Source of the DNA: CAWCDJ01 sp963778675
Lineage (GTDB): Bacteria > Acidobacteriota > Terriglobia > Bryobacterales > Bryobacteraceae
Direction: 5' to 3'
DNA: 64,000 nt
Assembly (NCBI GenBank): GCA_963778675.1
Contig: CAVZVI010000012.1
Location: 116,438-180,437 of the forward strand
Each line of letters starts with the position of its first letter. Position 1 is the stretch's first letter. A program made the translations under genes and the position numbers. The notes beneath the pieces were generated by a model, which saw nothing but the letters and a program-made list of their open reading frames with translations, searched no databases and had not been told where the DNA came from. Shown one piece after another: positions 1-9,182 of the stretch.

Positions 1-398
1 CGGCCTTCGTCCGCCTGGGTGTAGAGGCGGCCCATTTGGGCATGCACGCCGAGCACATCGAAGAAGTCGGCGCTCGATACGATGCGCCAGACGATCTCGT
101 TGTGCGCCCCGTCCTGCCAGCTCCAGGTACCGAGGGGGCGGTCGAAGGCGAGGTCCTGGAAGACGCCAGCGCGCCGCAGGTCGCGGTACATGTGGTAGTC
201 GACGCTGCCCCCTGCCCGGACCAGGCGATCCGGCTGCCGGGCGCTCACGTCGTCGAGGATCATTTCGCGAACCACGCTGTAGACCGTGATATTCGCGCCG
301 ATGCCCAGAGCCAGCGACGCCACCGCGACCGCGGAAAGACCGGGAGACTTGCGCAAGGCTCGTGCTGCATGCCGGAGGTCGTGCCACAGAGACAGCAT
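1..398 (-). CDS. ADOP-type FtsX/MacB-like permease, N-terminal part (cut by window edge)
   Basis: The reverse strand reads from an ATG at 398 with no stop to the window edge (about 132 codons). The start is fixed because an in-frame TAG immediately precedes the ATG. The protein begins MLSLWHDLRHAARAL, continues with a first membrane helix around residues 18-40 containing SLALGIGANITVYSVV, and enters the periplasmic MacB_PCD-type domain (FFDVLGVHAQMGR). This is the N-terminal signature of the Acidobacteria orphan permeases, which resemble MacB but lack the ATPase domain. Three relatives lie elsewhere in the window. The remaining, larger part including the C-terminal FtsX helices is outside the window. 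Substrate unknown. Confidence 0.85.
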   Translation of the reverse strand, partial: MLSLWHDLRHAARALRKSPGLSAVAVASLALGIGANITVYSVVREMILDDVSARQPDRLVRAGGSVDYHMYRDLRRAGVFQDLAFDRPLGTWSWQDGAHNEIVWRIVSSADFFDVLGVHAQMGRLYTQADEG

Positions 399-444
399 CT
401 ATCGGCCTCGGCGCCTCGGAGGAATGCTCTCGAACGCCCGCACC

Positions 445-924
445 CTAGAACGGGACGTCGTCGTCCGTGATGCCCTGGTTGAAATCTTCCGCCGGCGCCG
501 ATGTGGCTGCCGCCTGCGGGCGCTGTGCGGAGCGCGGCATCGAAACCGGGCGCTCGAAATCGCCCGGCGCGGACCCGCCCTCGCTACGTCCTCCGCTGCC
601 CAGCAGGATCAGTTCGTCGCAAACGACTTCCGTGATGTACTTCTTCTGGCCTTCCTTGTCCTCGTAGCTGCGGCTCTCGAGCCTGCCCTCGACATAGATC
701 TGCTTGCCCTTCAGAAGGTAGTTGGCCACGTTTTCCGAACGCCAAAGGACACAGTTGTGCCAGTCCGTGACGTCTTTCCACTCGCCCGACTGCTGGTCTT
801 TCCAGCGGCGGTTGGTGGCCAGCGTGAAACTGGAGCGGGCGACGCCACTCGGCGTGTACTTGGTCTCTGCATCCTTACCGAGGTGACCAAGCAGGATTAC
901 TTTATTGACGCTTCGGGATGCCAT
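445..924 (-). CDS. ssb: Single-stranded DNA-binding protein SSB
   Basis: Binds single-stranded DNA during replication, repair and recombination. The 159-residue product has an OB fold from the start (MASRSVNKVILLGHLGKD) with the typical TDWHNCVLW and YVEGRLESRSYEDKEGQKK segments up to about residue 110. A low-complexity linker follows, then the acidic tail ending DDDVPF that recruits partner proteins. The start at 924 is chosen over upstream in-frame codons because it matches SSB N-termini and follows an AGGA ribosome-binding site. A TATGAT hexamer lies about 20 bases upstream of the start, and an inverted repeat GCCGG-AAAA-CCGGC sits at 949-962. It is probably transcribed on its own. Confidence 0.95.
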   Translation of the reverse strand: MASRSVNKVILLGHLGKDAETKYTPSGVARSSFTLATNRRWKDQQSGEWKDVTDWHNCVLWRSENVANYLLKGKQIYVEGRLESRSYEDKEGQKKYITEVVCDELILLGSGGRSEGGSAPGDFERPVSMPRSAQRPQAAATSAPAEDFNQGITDDDVPF

Positions 925-968
925 CTTATCCTGAACTGTATCATATGCGCCGGAAAACCGGCGAGTTT

Positions 969-2222
969 TCAGCGGCCGGCGCGCGCCGATGCCGCGGCCG
1001 GACAGCCTGCCAGAAGGGTCCGCGCTTCCGCCTTCGGAAAGTACGGCGTCACTCCCCTGAGCGACTGTTCGAGAAGCTGGCGGGAGGCGTCGCACGCCCC
1101 TCCGGCCACGGCGGCCAGGTGCCGCCAGGCCGCCGCATCGGCGTGAAGACCCGCGGGGATGTCGAAATTCAAGGCGCTCGCAAACTCGTCCTCGGCGCGG
1201 GTGTAATCCTTGCGGCGGTAGAGGAGGATCCCATGGTAGAGGTGGGCCTCCCCCGACTTCAGATCCTGGGCCGCGGCGAACGCCGTGCGGCTGGCGAGAT
1301 TGTAGTCCGAGAGCGCGCCTTCGGTCTGCCCGGACGCCTCTTTGGCCCGCGCGCGAAGATAATATGCCCGGGGTTCGGCCGGATCCTCTTTGATCGCCCG
1401 CGTCAGGCTGGCGACCGCCGCCGCTGCGTCCCCGGCCAGCAGTTGGGCGCCGCCCAGGTCGGTATATGCAGGTGCCATCTCGGGCTGCGGGACCAGGCGG
1501 TCCAGCACCGGAAGCTCAGCCTGGTCGCGCTTTGCCTCCCAGAGTTCCACCGCCCGCCGGTATTGGGAAGCCGCTTCCCGGTAGTTGGCGGCCTGGAACG
1601 CCTGCTTTCCGTCGGTCCACGCCGCCCAGGAGGGAGCGGTCGCGGGGACGAAGTTCCGGGCGGCGCCGGCGATATCCCCGTCGCGGAGGGCTATGAACCC
1701 GAGCCACTGGTGGCCCAGGTCAAGCACCGCTTCGCAGCGGCCCCGGGGCATCACGTTCGAAAGACAGTTCGGCGACTCGAGCGCCGAAGCGAGTTCCTGC
1801 CGTCCCCGGGTATACACACCCTCGTCGCCGCCCGCCTTCAGACGGGCCACCGCGGCAAGCACACGCAACCCTGAAGATACCGGCTCGGGAGCCTTGTCCC
1901 TGAACCGGGCCGGCCAGGCCTCGATGGCTTTATCGAACGCCGCGGCGGCGGCGGTATACTCCGCCGGGTCGCGATCCAGCGTCGCGCCGGCAAGCGCGCA
2001 ATAACCCCGATGGTATTGAATCAGCGGGGTTTCCGAGGGAACCGCCACCGGCAGCAGCGCAGCTTGGGATTGCACGCAGCCGATGGTGTCGCGGAGTGGG
2101 GGCAGAGCCGCCAGCATGACCCGTTCGAAATCCGACTGAGCCTTCAGGTTCAGGGCCAACTGCTGCGGGTCGGCGCCGAAAAGAGCAGGAGCAGCGAGGA
2201 GCGCAAAGAACCAGAGCTTCAT
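969..2222 (-). CDS. Exported TPR-repeat protein of unknown function
   Basis: A 417-residue protein with a short signal peptide (MKLWFFALLAAPALFG, cleavage likely before ADPQQ). The rest is alanine-rich helical sequence with tetratricopeptide-like units, clearest around residues 190-300 (AYTDLGGAQLLAGDAAAAV, then PRAYYLRARAKEASGQTEG). It is therefore probably a periplasmic protein-interaction scaffold. It starts 47 bases after the EmrA-like gene ends, behind a GGTGG directly before the ATG, and could be read from the efflux operon upstream. Several cysteines are present (for example GCVQ, CLSN, GRCEA). No catalytic motif is visible, so no function is assigned. Confidence 0.75.
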   Translation of the reverse strand: MKLWFFALLAAPALFGADPQQLALNLKAQSDFERVMLAALPPLRDTIGCVQSQAALLPVAVPSETPLIQYHRGYCALAGATLDRDPAEYTAAAAAFDKAIEAWPARFRDKAPEPVSSGLRVLAAVARLKAGGDEGVYTRGRQELASALESPNCLSNVMPRGRCEAVLDLGHQWLGFIALRDGDIAGAARNFVPATAPSWAAWTDGKQAFQAANYREAASQYRRAVELWEAKRDQAELPVLDRLVPQPEMAPAYTDLGGAQLLAGDAAAAVASLTRAIKEDPAEPRAYYLRARAKEASGQTEGALSDYNLASRTAFAAAQDLKSGEAHLYHGILLYRRKDYTRAEDEFASALNFDIPAGLHADAAAWRHLAAVAGGACDASRQLLEQSLRGVTPYFPKAEARTLLAGCPAAASARAGR

Positions 2223-2269
2223 CCACCGGGATCAGGGCAAACCCTGGGCCAATGTGCTGTATATCACGT

Positions 2270-3538
2270 TTACTTCGTGAAAATGCTTACATCTACGTTC
2301 ATTCCCGGCCGGAGCACCAAGTCGCGCTGCGGATCGACCAAAATCTTCACGGGGATTCTTTGCACCACCTTGACAAAATTACCAGTTGCATTCTCCGGCG
2401 GCAGTAAACTCAAGCGCGAACCGGTGGCACCGGCGATCGAATCCACGTGGCCCGCAACGCTCTTGCCGTACATATCCACCGTGATCTCGGCCCGCTGTCC
2501 CGCGTGCACCCCGGCAAGCTGCGTCTCTTTGAAATTGGCGGTCACCCACACGTCATGCAGGGGAATGATCGCCATGAGGCTCTGCCCGGGGGCGACGGTC
2601 TGCCCGGTCTCGACGGACTTGCGGGTGACCACACCGTCAACCGGAGCGACGATCGTGGTATAGCTGAGCAGGAGCTCGGCGGTATTCAGGTTGGCTCGGG
2701 CGGCGGCAACAGCAGCCGAAGCCGTGCCGGCATCGGAAGTCCGGATCGGCACCTGCTTGCGGTTGGCCTGGGAGGCCTCGACCTGCGCCCTGGCGTGCGC
2801 CACGCGCGATTCCGAAGCCGACAGCGAAGCCTTGCGAATGGCGGCCTCCTGCTGCGCGGAAGCCAGCTTTTCCTTCGCCGCCTGCAACTCGCTGGCGGCC
2901 ACACGGGCGGCAGCCACGTAGCCATCGTATTGCTGGCTGGAAATCTCGGCCTTCTCCATCAGCGGCTTCATGCGGGCGAGGTCGGCCTGAGCGCGTTCGC
3001 TGCTCGCCTGCCGTGCCTGCACGTTCGCCTGGGCGTAGGACAGGTCCGACTGGGCGGCCTGCTGGGCGGAGATCCGGGCGCGCTCCAGGTCCGCCTCGGC
3101 GCTGGCCAGTTCGGCTTGCGCGGCCGCGACGTTCGATTGCGTGGTGTCGTTGGTCCAGGGCACCACCTCGCGGGCGGCGTTCCACTGGCTCTCGGCCTGC
3201 TGTACGCCGGCTTTCGCCAGGTCGACCTTGGCCTGATAGTCACGCGGGTCGATCCGCACCAGCACGTCGCCGGCTTTGACCGGCTGGTTGTCCCTCACCA
3301 GGACATCCACCACGGTGCCGGAGATCTTGGGAGCGATGGCGGTCACATGGCCGTCCACCGTGGCGTCATCGGTGGTCACGCGATCCTGAAAGTGCATCCA
3401 GGCGCCGGCCGCAACCCCCACAGCGGCCAACAGGACGATCAGGACGACGAACTTGGCGCGGGACTTCCTTCGCGGCTCCGCGGCCGGCACTGTGGCGGCG
3501 GCGCGCTCCTCGGGAAGATCTTCGACAGCGTTGGGCAT
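2270..3538 (-). CDS. emrA: EmrA/HlyD-family efflux adaptor (membrane fusion protein)
   Basis: Periplasmic adaptor linking an inner-membrane MFS pump to a TolC-type channel. The 422-residue protein has one N-terminal membrane helix (FVVLIVLLAAVGVAAGAWM, about residues 30-50), then a lipoyl/biotinyl-like half-motif (VDGHVTAIAPKISGTVVDV). A long alanine- and glutamine-rich coiled-coil hairpin spans about 95-260. The second lipoyl half (IVAPVDGVVTRKSVETGQTV) and a beta-barrel domain end at NVDVSIFTK. The ATG at 3538 follows GAGGAAACC and is preferred; an in-frame ATG at 3559 has a weaker site. It is the last pump gene after the TolC-like and EmrB-like genes, in the usual order for such operons. 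Confidence 0.9.
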   Translation of the reverse strand: MPNAVEDLPEERAAATVPAAEPRRKSRAKFVVLIVLLAAVGVAAGAWMHFQDRVTTDDATVDGHVTAIAPKISGTVVDVLVRDNQPVKAGDVLVRIDPRDYQAKVDLAKAGVQQAESQWNAAREVVPWTNDTTQSNVAAAQAELASAEADLERARISAQQAAQSDLSYAQANVQARQASSERAQADLARMKPLMEKAEISSQQYDGYVAAARVAASELQAAKEKLASAQQEAAIRKASLSASESRVAHARAQVEASQANRKQVPIRTSDAGTASAAVAAARANLNTAELLLSYTTIVAPVDGVVTRKSVETGQTVAPGQSLMAIIPLHDVWVTANFKETQLAGVHAGQRAEITVDMYGKSVAGHVDSIAGATGSRLSLLPPENATGNFVKVVQRIPVKILVDPQRDLVLRPGMNVDVSIFTK

Positions 3539-3666
3539 GGTTTCCTCGGGTCTTTTCATCGCATCGCTCGGGCCAAATCGTAGGCCGCCCGGAACTCTTT
3601 TCCAGCGTATGGCTTACGGTTTGGTGTGAGATTCGGAAGACGCGGTCCGCTGCCCATATTTCGGCA

Positions 3667-5190
3667 TCACTCCACCACAATGGGTCCGCGCGAGGGCCCG
3701 CTTTTCCGCATCATTAACATCATCGGAATAATGGCGATAAACAAAACAGCCATTACCCAAAAGGCATCAGAAAACGCCAGCATGTTGGATTGACGAATCG
3801 CCATTCCGTAGATTAGTCCGTTCGCCTGCTGGGCGGCGTCCGGCAGCGAAGCGCCTTTCTGCTGAAGCACCTGGGTAAACTGGGCGTGCGCCGCCCGGTA
3901 GGCGGCATCATAAGGCGTCAGGTGCGCGGTCAGGATCTGCTGGTGATACTGAGCGCGCCGCGCCAGCAGCGTGGTCACCGTGGCGATTCCGGAACTGCCC
4001 CCGATATTCCGCGCCAGGTTGAACAGACCGGTGGCGTAATTGGTCTTTTCCTTGGGGATATAGGCAAACGCCGCAACCGCGATCGGCACAAACAAAAACG
4101 CCATGCCTGCGCTTTGGATGATGCGGCTCCACATCGCGGTGCGGAAATCGACATAGAGGTTGAACCGCGACATGGCAAACAGCCCGGCGGACGAGATCAC
4201 TACCCCGACCACCACCAGCCAGCGAGCCTCCACACGGCGCATCAGAAAGCCGACCAGCGGCAGGCACAGGCAGACCACCACCCCGCCCGGCGACAGCACC
4301 AGGCCGCTGAGCAGCGCGGTATAGCCGACCAGAGTCTGGAGAAACAGCGGCAGCAGGGCCGTGCTGCCGTACAGCACAAAGCCCAGAACCAGCATCGAAA
4401 GCGTCGCCAGCGTGTAGTTGCGGTCTTTGAGGATGTGGAAGTCGATCACCGGCTCCCTCTGGCGCAGTTCCCACCACACCACTCCCACCAGGCAGATCGC
4501 GGTGATTACCGCAAACGCCACGATGAAGTGCGACGCGAACCAGTCCTCCCGCTGCCCTTCGTCGAGCACCACTTCGAGCGCCCCCAGCCCGGTGGCCAGC
4601 AGGCCGAGCCCGACGTAATCGATCTTCAGCCCCTGGGCCAGGCTGCGGCGCACGAGGTAGGGGGGATCGAAGATCAGGAGGGCGGTCAGCAGCAGCGACA
4701 GGACTCCTACCGGAATATTGATGAGGAAGATCCAGCGCCAGCTATAGTTATCCGTAATCCAGCCGCCCAGCGTCGGTCCGATCACCGGGGCCACCACGAC
4801 GCCCATGCCGTACACCGCCATGGCCATGCCGTGCTTTTCGCGCGGGAAGCTCTCCACCAGGATCGCCTGCGAAACCGGCTGCAGCGCTCCACCCCCCACG
4901 CCTTGCAGGACGCGGAAGAAGATCAGGGATCCGAGCGTGGGGGCGAGGCCGCACAGGCAAGAGCTGACCGTGAACAGCGCCACGCAGATCATGTAAAAGC
5001 GTTTGCGCCCCATCAGCATGGAAAACCAGCCGCCCATGGGGAGAATGATGGCGTTCGAGACCAGATACGAAGTCAGCACCCAGGTGGATTCGTCGACGCC
5101 GGCCGAAAGGCCGCCGGCAATGTGCGGGAGCGCCACGTTGGCAACGCTGGTATCCAGCACCTCCATGAACGTCGCGAGCATGACCGTCAT
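3667..5190 (-). CDS. emrB: EmrB/QacA-type MFS drug efflux permease (DHA2 family, 14 helices)
   Basis: A proton-driven multidrug exporter of the inner membrane. The 507-residue protein shows DHA2 signatures: helix 1 motif LDTSVANVALPHIAG, motif A GRKRFYM after helix 2, and the helix 5 antiporter motif GMGVVVAPVIGPTLGG. Many further helices follow, ending MMRKSGPSRG. The upstream TolC-like gene stops 31 bases before this ATG. There is no clear ribosome-binding site at 5190, and the frame stays open upstream (SGDPINPWIIA). Relatives often carry such an INPW segment at their N-terminus, so the real start may be a non-ATG codon a few residues further upstream. It partners the adjacent EmrA-like adaptor. 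Confidence 0.92.
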   Translation of the reverse strand: MTVMLATFMEVLDTSVANVALPHIAGGLSAGVDESTWVLTSYLVSNAIILPMGGWFSMLMGRKRFYMICVALFTVSSCLCGLAPTLGSLIFFRVLQGVGGGALQPVSQAILVESFPREKHGMAMAVYGMGVVVAPVIGPTLGGWITDNYSWRWIFLINIPVGVLSLLLTALLIFDPPYLVRRSLAQGLKIDYVGLGLLATGLGALEVVLDEGQREDWFASHFIVAFAVITAICLVGVVWWELRQREPVIDFHILKDRNYTLATLSMLVLGFVLYGSTALLPLFLQTLVGYTALLSGLVLSPGGVVVCLCLPLVGFLMRRVEARWLVVVGVVISSAGLFAMSRFNLYVDFRTAMWSRIIQSAGMAFLFVPIAVAAFAYIPKEKTNYATGLFNLARNIGGSSGIATVTTLLARRAQYHQQILTAHLTPYDAAYRAAHAQFTQVLQQKGASLPDAAQQANGLIYGMAIRQSNMLAFSDAFWVMAVLFIAIIPMMLMMRKSGPSRGPIVVE

Positions 5191-5221
5191 GGCGATGATC
5201 CACGGATTGATGGGATCGCCG

Positions 5222-6565
5222 CTATTTCGCGTATACCGCCTCCATTTGCCCCACCGCGTGAGCGAGATCGGCCCTCGACTGGTTATATCGGTAGAGCGCC
5301 CCGATCTGGTTATCGCTGGCGCGGGCCAGCTCGTTCTGCGCGGTGATCACTTCGATGTTATTGGCCACTCCCGCCCGAAAACGGTCGCGAGCCTGGTCGA
5401 CCTCCTGGCGGGCGAGGTCCAGGCCCAAATTGGCGACGGTGACCTCGTTGCGAGCCGAATCGAGCTGCGCGATGGCCGTCTTCACCTGGAGAGCGATGCG
5501 GTTCCGCAGCTCCACTTCCTGCTGCTTCAGGGCGCGGATCGCCAGGTCCGCCTCGGCGCGCTGCGCCTGGATCCGCCCGCCGGTGAAGATGGGGAAATCG
5601 AGGCTGGCAACATATTGATACACCGGAATGCTGGTGGAGGGCGTGAGGCCTTGCTCCACCCAGGTGCCGTTCAGCGAGAATCGCGGCAGCCGCTGTTCGC
5701 CGGCGGCTTTGCGGTCGAGCTCGGCGCGCTGCTCCTGGGAGGCGATCTGTTTCAACTCGGGCCGCTCGGCAAAGGCGCGGTCGAGGGTCTGGTCGGCCGA
5801 AACCGACGGCGTGGCGAAGAAACTCACCTGGTCGGCCAGCTCGATCTTTTGCCGGGGATCGAGGCTCAACAGCCGCGACAGTCCGAACAGCGTGGTTTCG
5901 AGCTGGGTCTGGGACTGGATCAGCCGCTGCTTCTCATTCTGCAGCTCGACGTTCGCGCGCAGGGTATCGATTCCGGTGCCGACCCCGTTCTTCTGCAGAT
6001 CGGCCGCCTGGTCATAGAGCGCCTGGGCCAGGTCGACCCGCGACTGGGCCGCCTGCACGTCGGCGCCGGCGCGCTGGGCGCCCAGATATTGCGATACCAC
6101 CAGCAGCACGCTCTCCTCGCGCGCCGTCATCTGCTGCGCGCGGCTGGCGTCGATTCCGAATTGCGTCCCGCGATACCGCCGCCACAGTGTCAGGTCGAAG
6201 ACCGGAGCCTCGAAGCCGCCGCCCACCTGGTTTACCCAATATGGGCCCACGTGCTGCGGGAAGTTGGGGAAGCGGAAACCGATGGCCGCCTCCAGGTTCA
6301 CCCGGTGGACCGATTCGGAAACGTTGCCGGCCACCTGCGGCAGCAGGGCGGAGCGGGCCAGCAGGCGCTCCTGTTCGCTTCGAGAGAAATCCAGGTTGGC
6401 CAGGATTACCTGCGGATTCTGCCTCAGCGCGGTCTGCACGGCGTCCCGCAGGGTCAGCTTCAAGGGGGCCGGTGCCGGCGTCCGGACAGCGGTCTGCTGC
6501 CCCAGAACAGGCACCACAAGCGTTAGAATCAGCGCGGCACTGCGGTTGAACGGCAACTTCGGCAT
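5222..6565 (-). CDS. TolC/OprM-like outer membrane efflux channel
   Basis: Outer membrane factor that completes a tripartite pump with the EmrB- and EmrA-like genes downstream. The start at 6565 lies five bases after a GAGGA site and gives a signal peptide (MPKLPFNRSAALILTLVVPVLG). The upstream in-frame ATG at 6619 would add 18 residues before it. The mature part has the two repeated helical hairpins of the family (LTLRDAVQTALRQNPQV near residue 36, and QNEKQRLIQSQTQLE), with a conserved FNLNG-like stretch reading FSLNGTWVEQG. At 447 residues it has normal length. As first gene of the operon its upstream region (6566-6685) should hold the promoter; a TATAGT hexamer is present there, but no good -35 was found. 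Confidence 0.9.
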   Translation of the reverse strand: MPKLPFNRSAALILTLVVPVLGQQTAVRTPAPAPLKLTLRDAVQTALRQNPQVILANLDFSRSEQERLLARSALLPQVAGNVSESVHRVNLEAAIGFRFPNFPQHVGPYWVNQVGGGFEAPVFDLTLWRRYRGTQFGIDASRAQQMTAREESVLLVVSQYLGAQRAGADVQAAQSRVDLAQALYDQAADLQKNGVGTGIDTLRANVELQNEKQRLIQSQTQLETTLFGLSRLLSLDPRQKIELADQVSFFATPSVSADQTLDRAFAERPELKQIASQEQRAELDRKAAGEQRLPRFSLNGTWVEQGLTPSTSIPVYQYVASLDFPIFTGGRIQAQRAEADLAIRALKQQEVELRNRIALQVKTAIAQLDSARNEVTVANLGLDLARQEVDQARDRFRAGVANNIEVITAQNELARASDNQIGALYRYNQSRADLAHAVGQMEAVYAK

Positions 6566-6685
6566 TGGTATCCTCGGCAACCTTTCAGGCATCCCGGAGA
6601 CCAAACCAAAGCTCCGCAACTATAACAAACTAAAAGGTAATTTGGGTCGTCACTAGCCGAAATATGGGCACCGGCCCAAATAGCG

Positions 6686-8758
6686 TCAGACGTCTTTCGA
6701 TTCGATGCCGAGCTTGCGCATCTTGGCCTGGAGAGTGGTGCGCTTCATGCCGAGCCGTGCGGCCGCGCCGCGCTCGCCGCCTACCCGGCCGGCGGAATCC
6801 CGCAGCGCCTGCACGATCGCATCCCGCTCTGCGGCCGCCAGGGTCTTCGCTTCCGCCGAGCCCGATACCCCGCGCTTCAGCTCGCGGATGGGCGCCTGGA
6901 GTGTGGACGCCGGAGTGATGATCACCGCGCGCTCGATGAAGTTCTGCAGCTCCCGGATGTTTCCCGGCCAGTGATACCGCGTGAGAGCCTGCATGGCTTC
7001 CGCCGGGATGCTGGTGATCTTCTTGTTCATGCGCCGGGCGAACTGTTGCACGAAATACCGCACCAGCAGCGGGATGTCCTCCCGCCGGTCACGGAGGGCC
7101 GGCACCGTGATCGGGAAGACGTTCAGGCGGTAATAGAGGTCCGCGCGGAACTCCCGGTCTTCCACCATGGCGGTGAGGTCGCGGTTGGTGGCCGCCACCA
7201 GCCGGGCGTCGGTGCGGATTGTGCGGGAACTGCCCAGGCGTTCGAACTCCCGCTCCTGCAGGACGCGCAACAGCTTGGTCTGCAGTTCCAGCGGAATCTC
7301 GCCCACTTCATCCAGGAACATGGTGCCCCGGTGAGCCAGTTCGAAGCGCCCGATGCGCTGCGCGATGGCGCCGGTGAAAGCGCCCTTCTCGTGGCCGAAC
7401 ATCTCGCTTTCGAGCAGGCCGGTGGGGATGGCGGCGCAGTTCAGCTTGACGAAGGTCCCCTGGCGCCGGCTGCTGAGGTCGTGGATGGCGCGCGCCAGCA
7501 GTTCCTTGCCGGTGCCGGTTTCGCCGTAAATCAGCACCGTGGAATCGGTGGGCGCAACCGTCTCCACCTGCTTCAGGATGGCGCGCAGCGCCCGGCTCTG
7601 GCCGATGATCTCCTCGAACCGGTTGTCGGTCCGGATCTCGTCCTCCAGGTACACCTTCTCCTCGGCCAGGCGGGCGTTCAATTCTTCGATCCGCGCGTAC
7701 GAGAGGGCGTTGTCGAGAGCGATCGCGATCTGTCCGGCGGCCTGCATGAAAAACTGCAGGTCGTCTGCCGAGAAGAAGTTCTCCCGGCGCGACCCGACGT
7801 TGAGCGTTCCCACCACGGCGCACCGCGTGACCAGGGGAATGCAGCCGAGCGAATTCAGCCCCTCGCGGGACATGATTTCACGCGTGGACTGCGAAATCTC
7901 ACCCGCCTCCGACAGCGTGAAAAGGCGCGCCTCCCGGGTGCGGAAGACATAGCCGGCGAGCGTATCTTCGAGCGGCACGATGGCATCTTCCCGGATCGCT
8001 CCGGCGCCGTCCGGAAAATCGAGCGCCTGTAGGCGAAAGGCCTGGATTTCGGCATCGTAGATCAAGAGGCTGGCATAGTCGAAGCCGAACGTCCTGCGGA
8101 GCGAAGCCGAGATCGCCTGGAAAAGCTGGCGGGTAGCCAGGCACTGGACCACAGCGTTGTTGATCTCGAGCAGTGTTCTCAGCCGGTCGCGCTCCCGCGC
8201 CAGTTGTTCCTCGTAAGCCCGCGCGGATTCCGAATTCAGGGCATTGTCGACAGCAACAGCCACCTGACGGGCGACGTGCTCCATGAACTCGATGTCTTCC
8301 GGCCGGTAGGCGTCGCTCTGCAGCGAGCCGAAATGGATCCCTCCCAGGTCGCGCTGCGCGGTGAACAGCGGGAGCACGCAGTAGGAGCGGATACTGTTGG
8401 CCCGCAGGATGTCGAAGATGATCGGGAAGCGATTATCCTGGTCCAGATCCCGGATATAGACCGGGCGGCGAGTCTCCAGAGCCAGGCCGGTGGCGGTCTG
8501 GTCGATAGGAGTGGATTGGGGAGTGGGTCCAACGAGCGCGCGCTCGGTTTCCAACAGGTGCAGACGCACGACGTTCTCTTTGGCGTCGAGCAGCGTAAGT
8601 GTCATGAAGTCGAATGCCACCAGGCGGTGGAGGCAGCGGCTCAGGTCGGAAAATAGCGTGGAGAGCTGGCGGTGGGAGGCAATGGACTCAGCCACCTCGA
8701 GCAGGGCTTCATAGCGCTCGCGGGTCGGATCCGGACGTGTCGGAGCAGACGAGGGCAT
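6686..8758 (-). CDS. Sigma-54-dependent transcriptional activator with two GAF domains (FhlA-like)
   Basis: An enhancer-binding protein that remodels sigma-54 RNA polymerase. In 690 residues, two GAF sensor domains lie at about 15-165 and 195-345, joined by a helical linker. The AAA+ domain (about 381-615) has Walker A GETGTGKE, the sigma-54 contact loop GAFTGA, Walker B FLDEVGEIP and the arginine region FRADLYYRLNVFP. A Fis-type helix-turn-helix ends the protein (RLGMKRTTLQAKMRKLGI). There is no receiver domain, so the signal is probably a small ligand or redox cue sensed by GAF. The start at 8758 overlaps the end of the STAS gene by 50 bases; a GTG at 8794 is an alternative. It lies upstream of the efflux operon, transcribed the same way. 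Confidence 0.92.
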   Translation of the reverse strand: MPSSAPTRPDPTRERYEALLEVAESIASHRQLSTLFSDLSRCLHRLVAFDFMTLTLLDAKENVVRLHLLETERALVGPTPQSTPIDQTATGLALETRRPVYIRDLDQDNRFPIIFDILRANSIRSYCVLPLFTAQRDLGGIHFGSLQSDAYRPEDIEFMEHVARQVAVAVDNALNSESARAYEEQLARERDRLRTLLEINNAVVQCLATRQLFQAISASLRRTFGFDYASLLIYDAEIQAFRLQALDFPDGAGAIREDAIVPLEDTLAGYVFRTREARLFTLSEAGEISQSTREIMSREGLNSLGCIPLVTRCAVVGTLNVGSRRENFFSADDLQFFMQAAGQIAIALDNALSYARIEELNARLAEEKVYLEDEIRTDNRFEEIIGQSRALRAILKQVETVAPTDSTVLIYGETGTGKELLARAIHDLSSRRQGTFVKLNCAAIPTGLLESEMFGHEKGAFTGAIAQRIGRFELAHRGTMFLDEVGEIPLELQTKLLRVLQEREFERLGSSRTIRTDARLVAATNRDLTAMVEDREFRADLYYRLNVFPITVPALRDRREDIPLLVRYFVQQFARRMNKKITSIPAEAMQALTRYHWPGNIRELQNFIERAVIITPASTLQAPIRELKRGVSGSAEAKTLAAAERDAIVQALRDSAGRVGGERGAAARLGMKRTTLQAKMRKLGIESKDV

Positions 8759-9065
8759 TCGCGTTTCGGGCCGGCTTTCCTTCAACCGTACCACACCGCC
8801 TCTGGCTGTCCTGAACCAGGGACTGGATGAGGGGGGTGACGGCCTGCAGCCGCACACCTTTTAGATGCATTTCAGCCAACAACGATTGCCCTTGATCGTC
8901 GATAAAATCGACGTCTTGCAAGTCTGCCACGGTGCGCCGCCCCTGGGTGGTGGACTCGGCAGTATGCCAGCACTGCCGCAACTCCTCGACCCACGGCCCC
9001 GCCAACCTGCCCTCCAGGCCAAACCGGAGTTCCTGCGCGCTATCGTGAATCGTAATCTTGAGCAT
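8709..9065 (-). CDS. STAS-like domain protein (anti-sigma-antagonist fold)
   Basis: A 118-residue protein whose layout resembles STAS domains: beta strands MLKITIHDSAQELRFGLEG, the motif LAGPWVEELRQCW, the segment TVADLQDVDFIDDQGQSLL where antagonists carry their phosphorylatable serine, then helix and strand MHLKGVRLQAVTPLIQSLV. Position 57-58 is aspartate followed by glycine (DDQGQ) rather than the canonical serine or threonine, so regulation by phosphorylation is doubtful. The start at 9065 matches the fold, although in-frame codons exist to 9155. It overlaps the sigma-54 activator gene by 50 bases and is very likely co-transcribed and functionally linked with it. Beyond about residue 95 the sequence is less typical. 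Confidence 0.7.
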   Translation of the reverse strand: MLKITIHDSAQELRFGLEGRLAGPWVEELRQCWHTAESTTQGRRTVADLQDVDFIDDQGQSLLAEMHLKGVRLQAVTPLIQSLVQDSQRRCGTVEGKPARNANALVCSDTSGSDPRAL

Positions 9066-9182
9066 TCCCAAAGCAGGTAAAGGCACGCACCATGCCATCC
9101 CGCGGAGCCCTGATATCAGCGGGAAATCCGCGCCGGTCCGTGGCCGGCTGCCCAAATAGCGGCAATCCGGGCCGCCGCGTCC

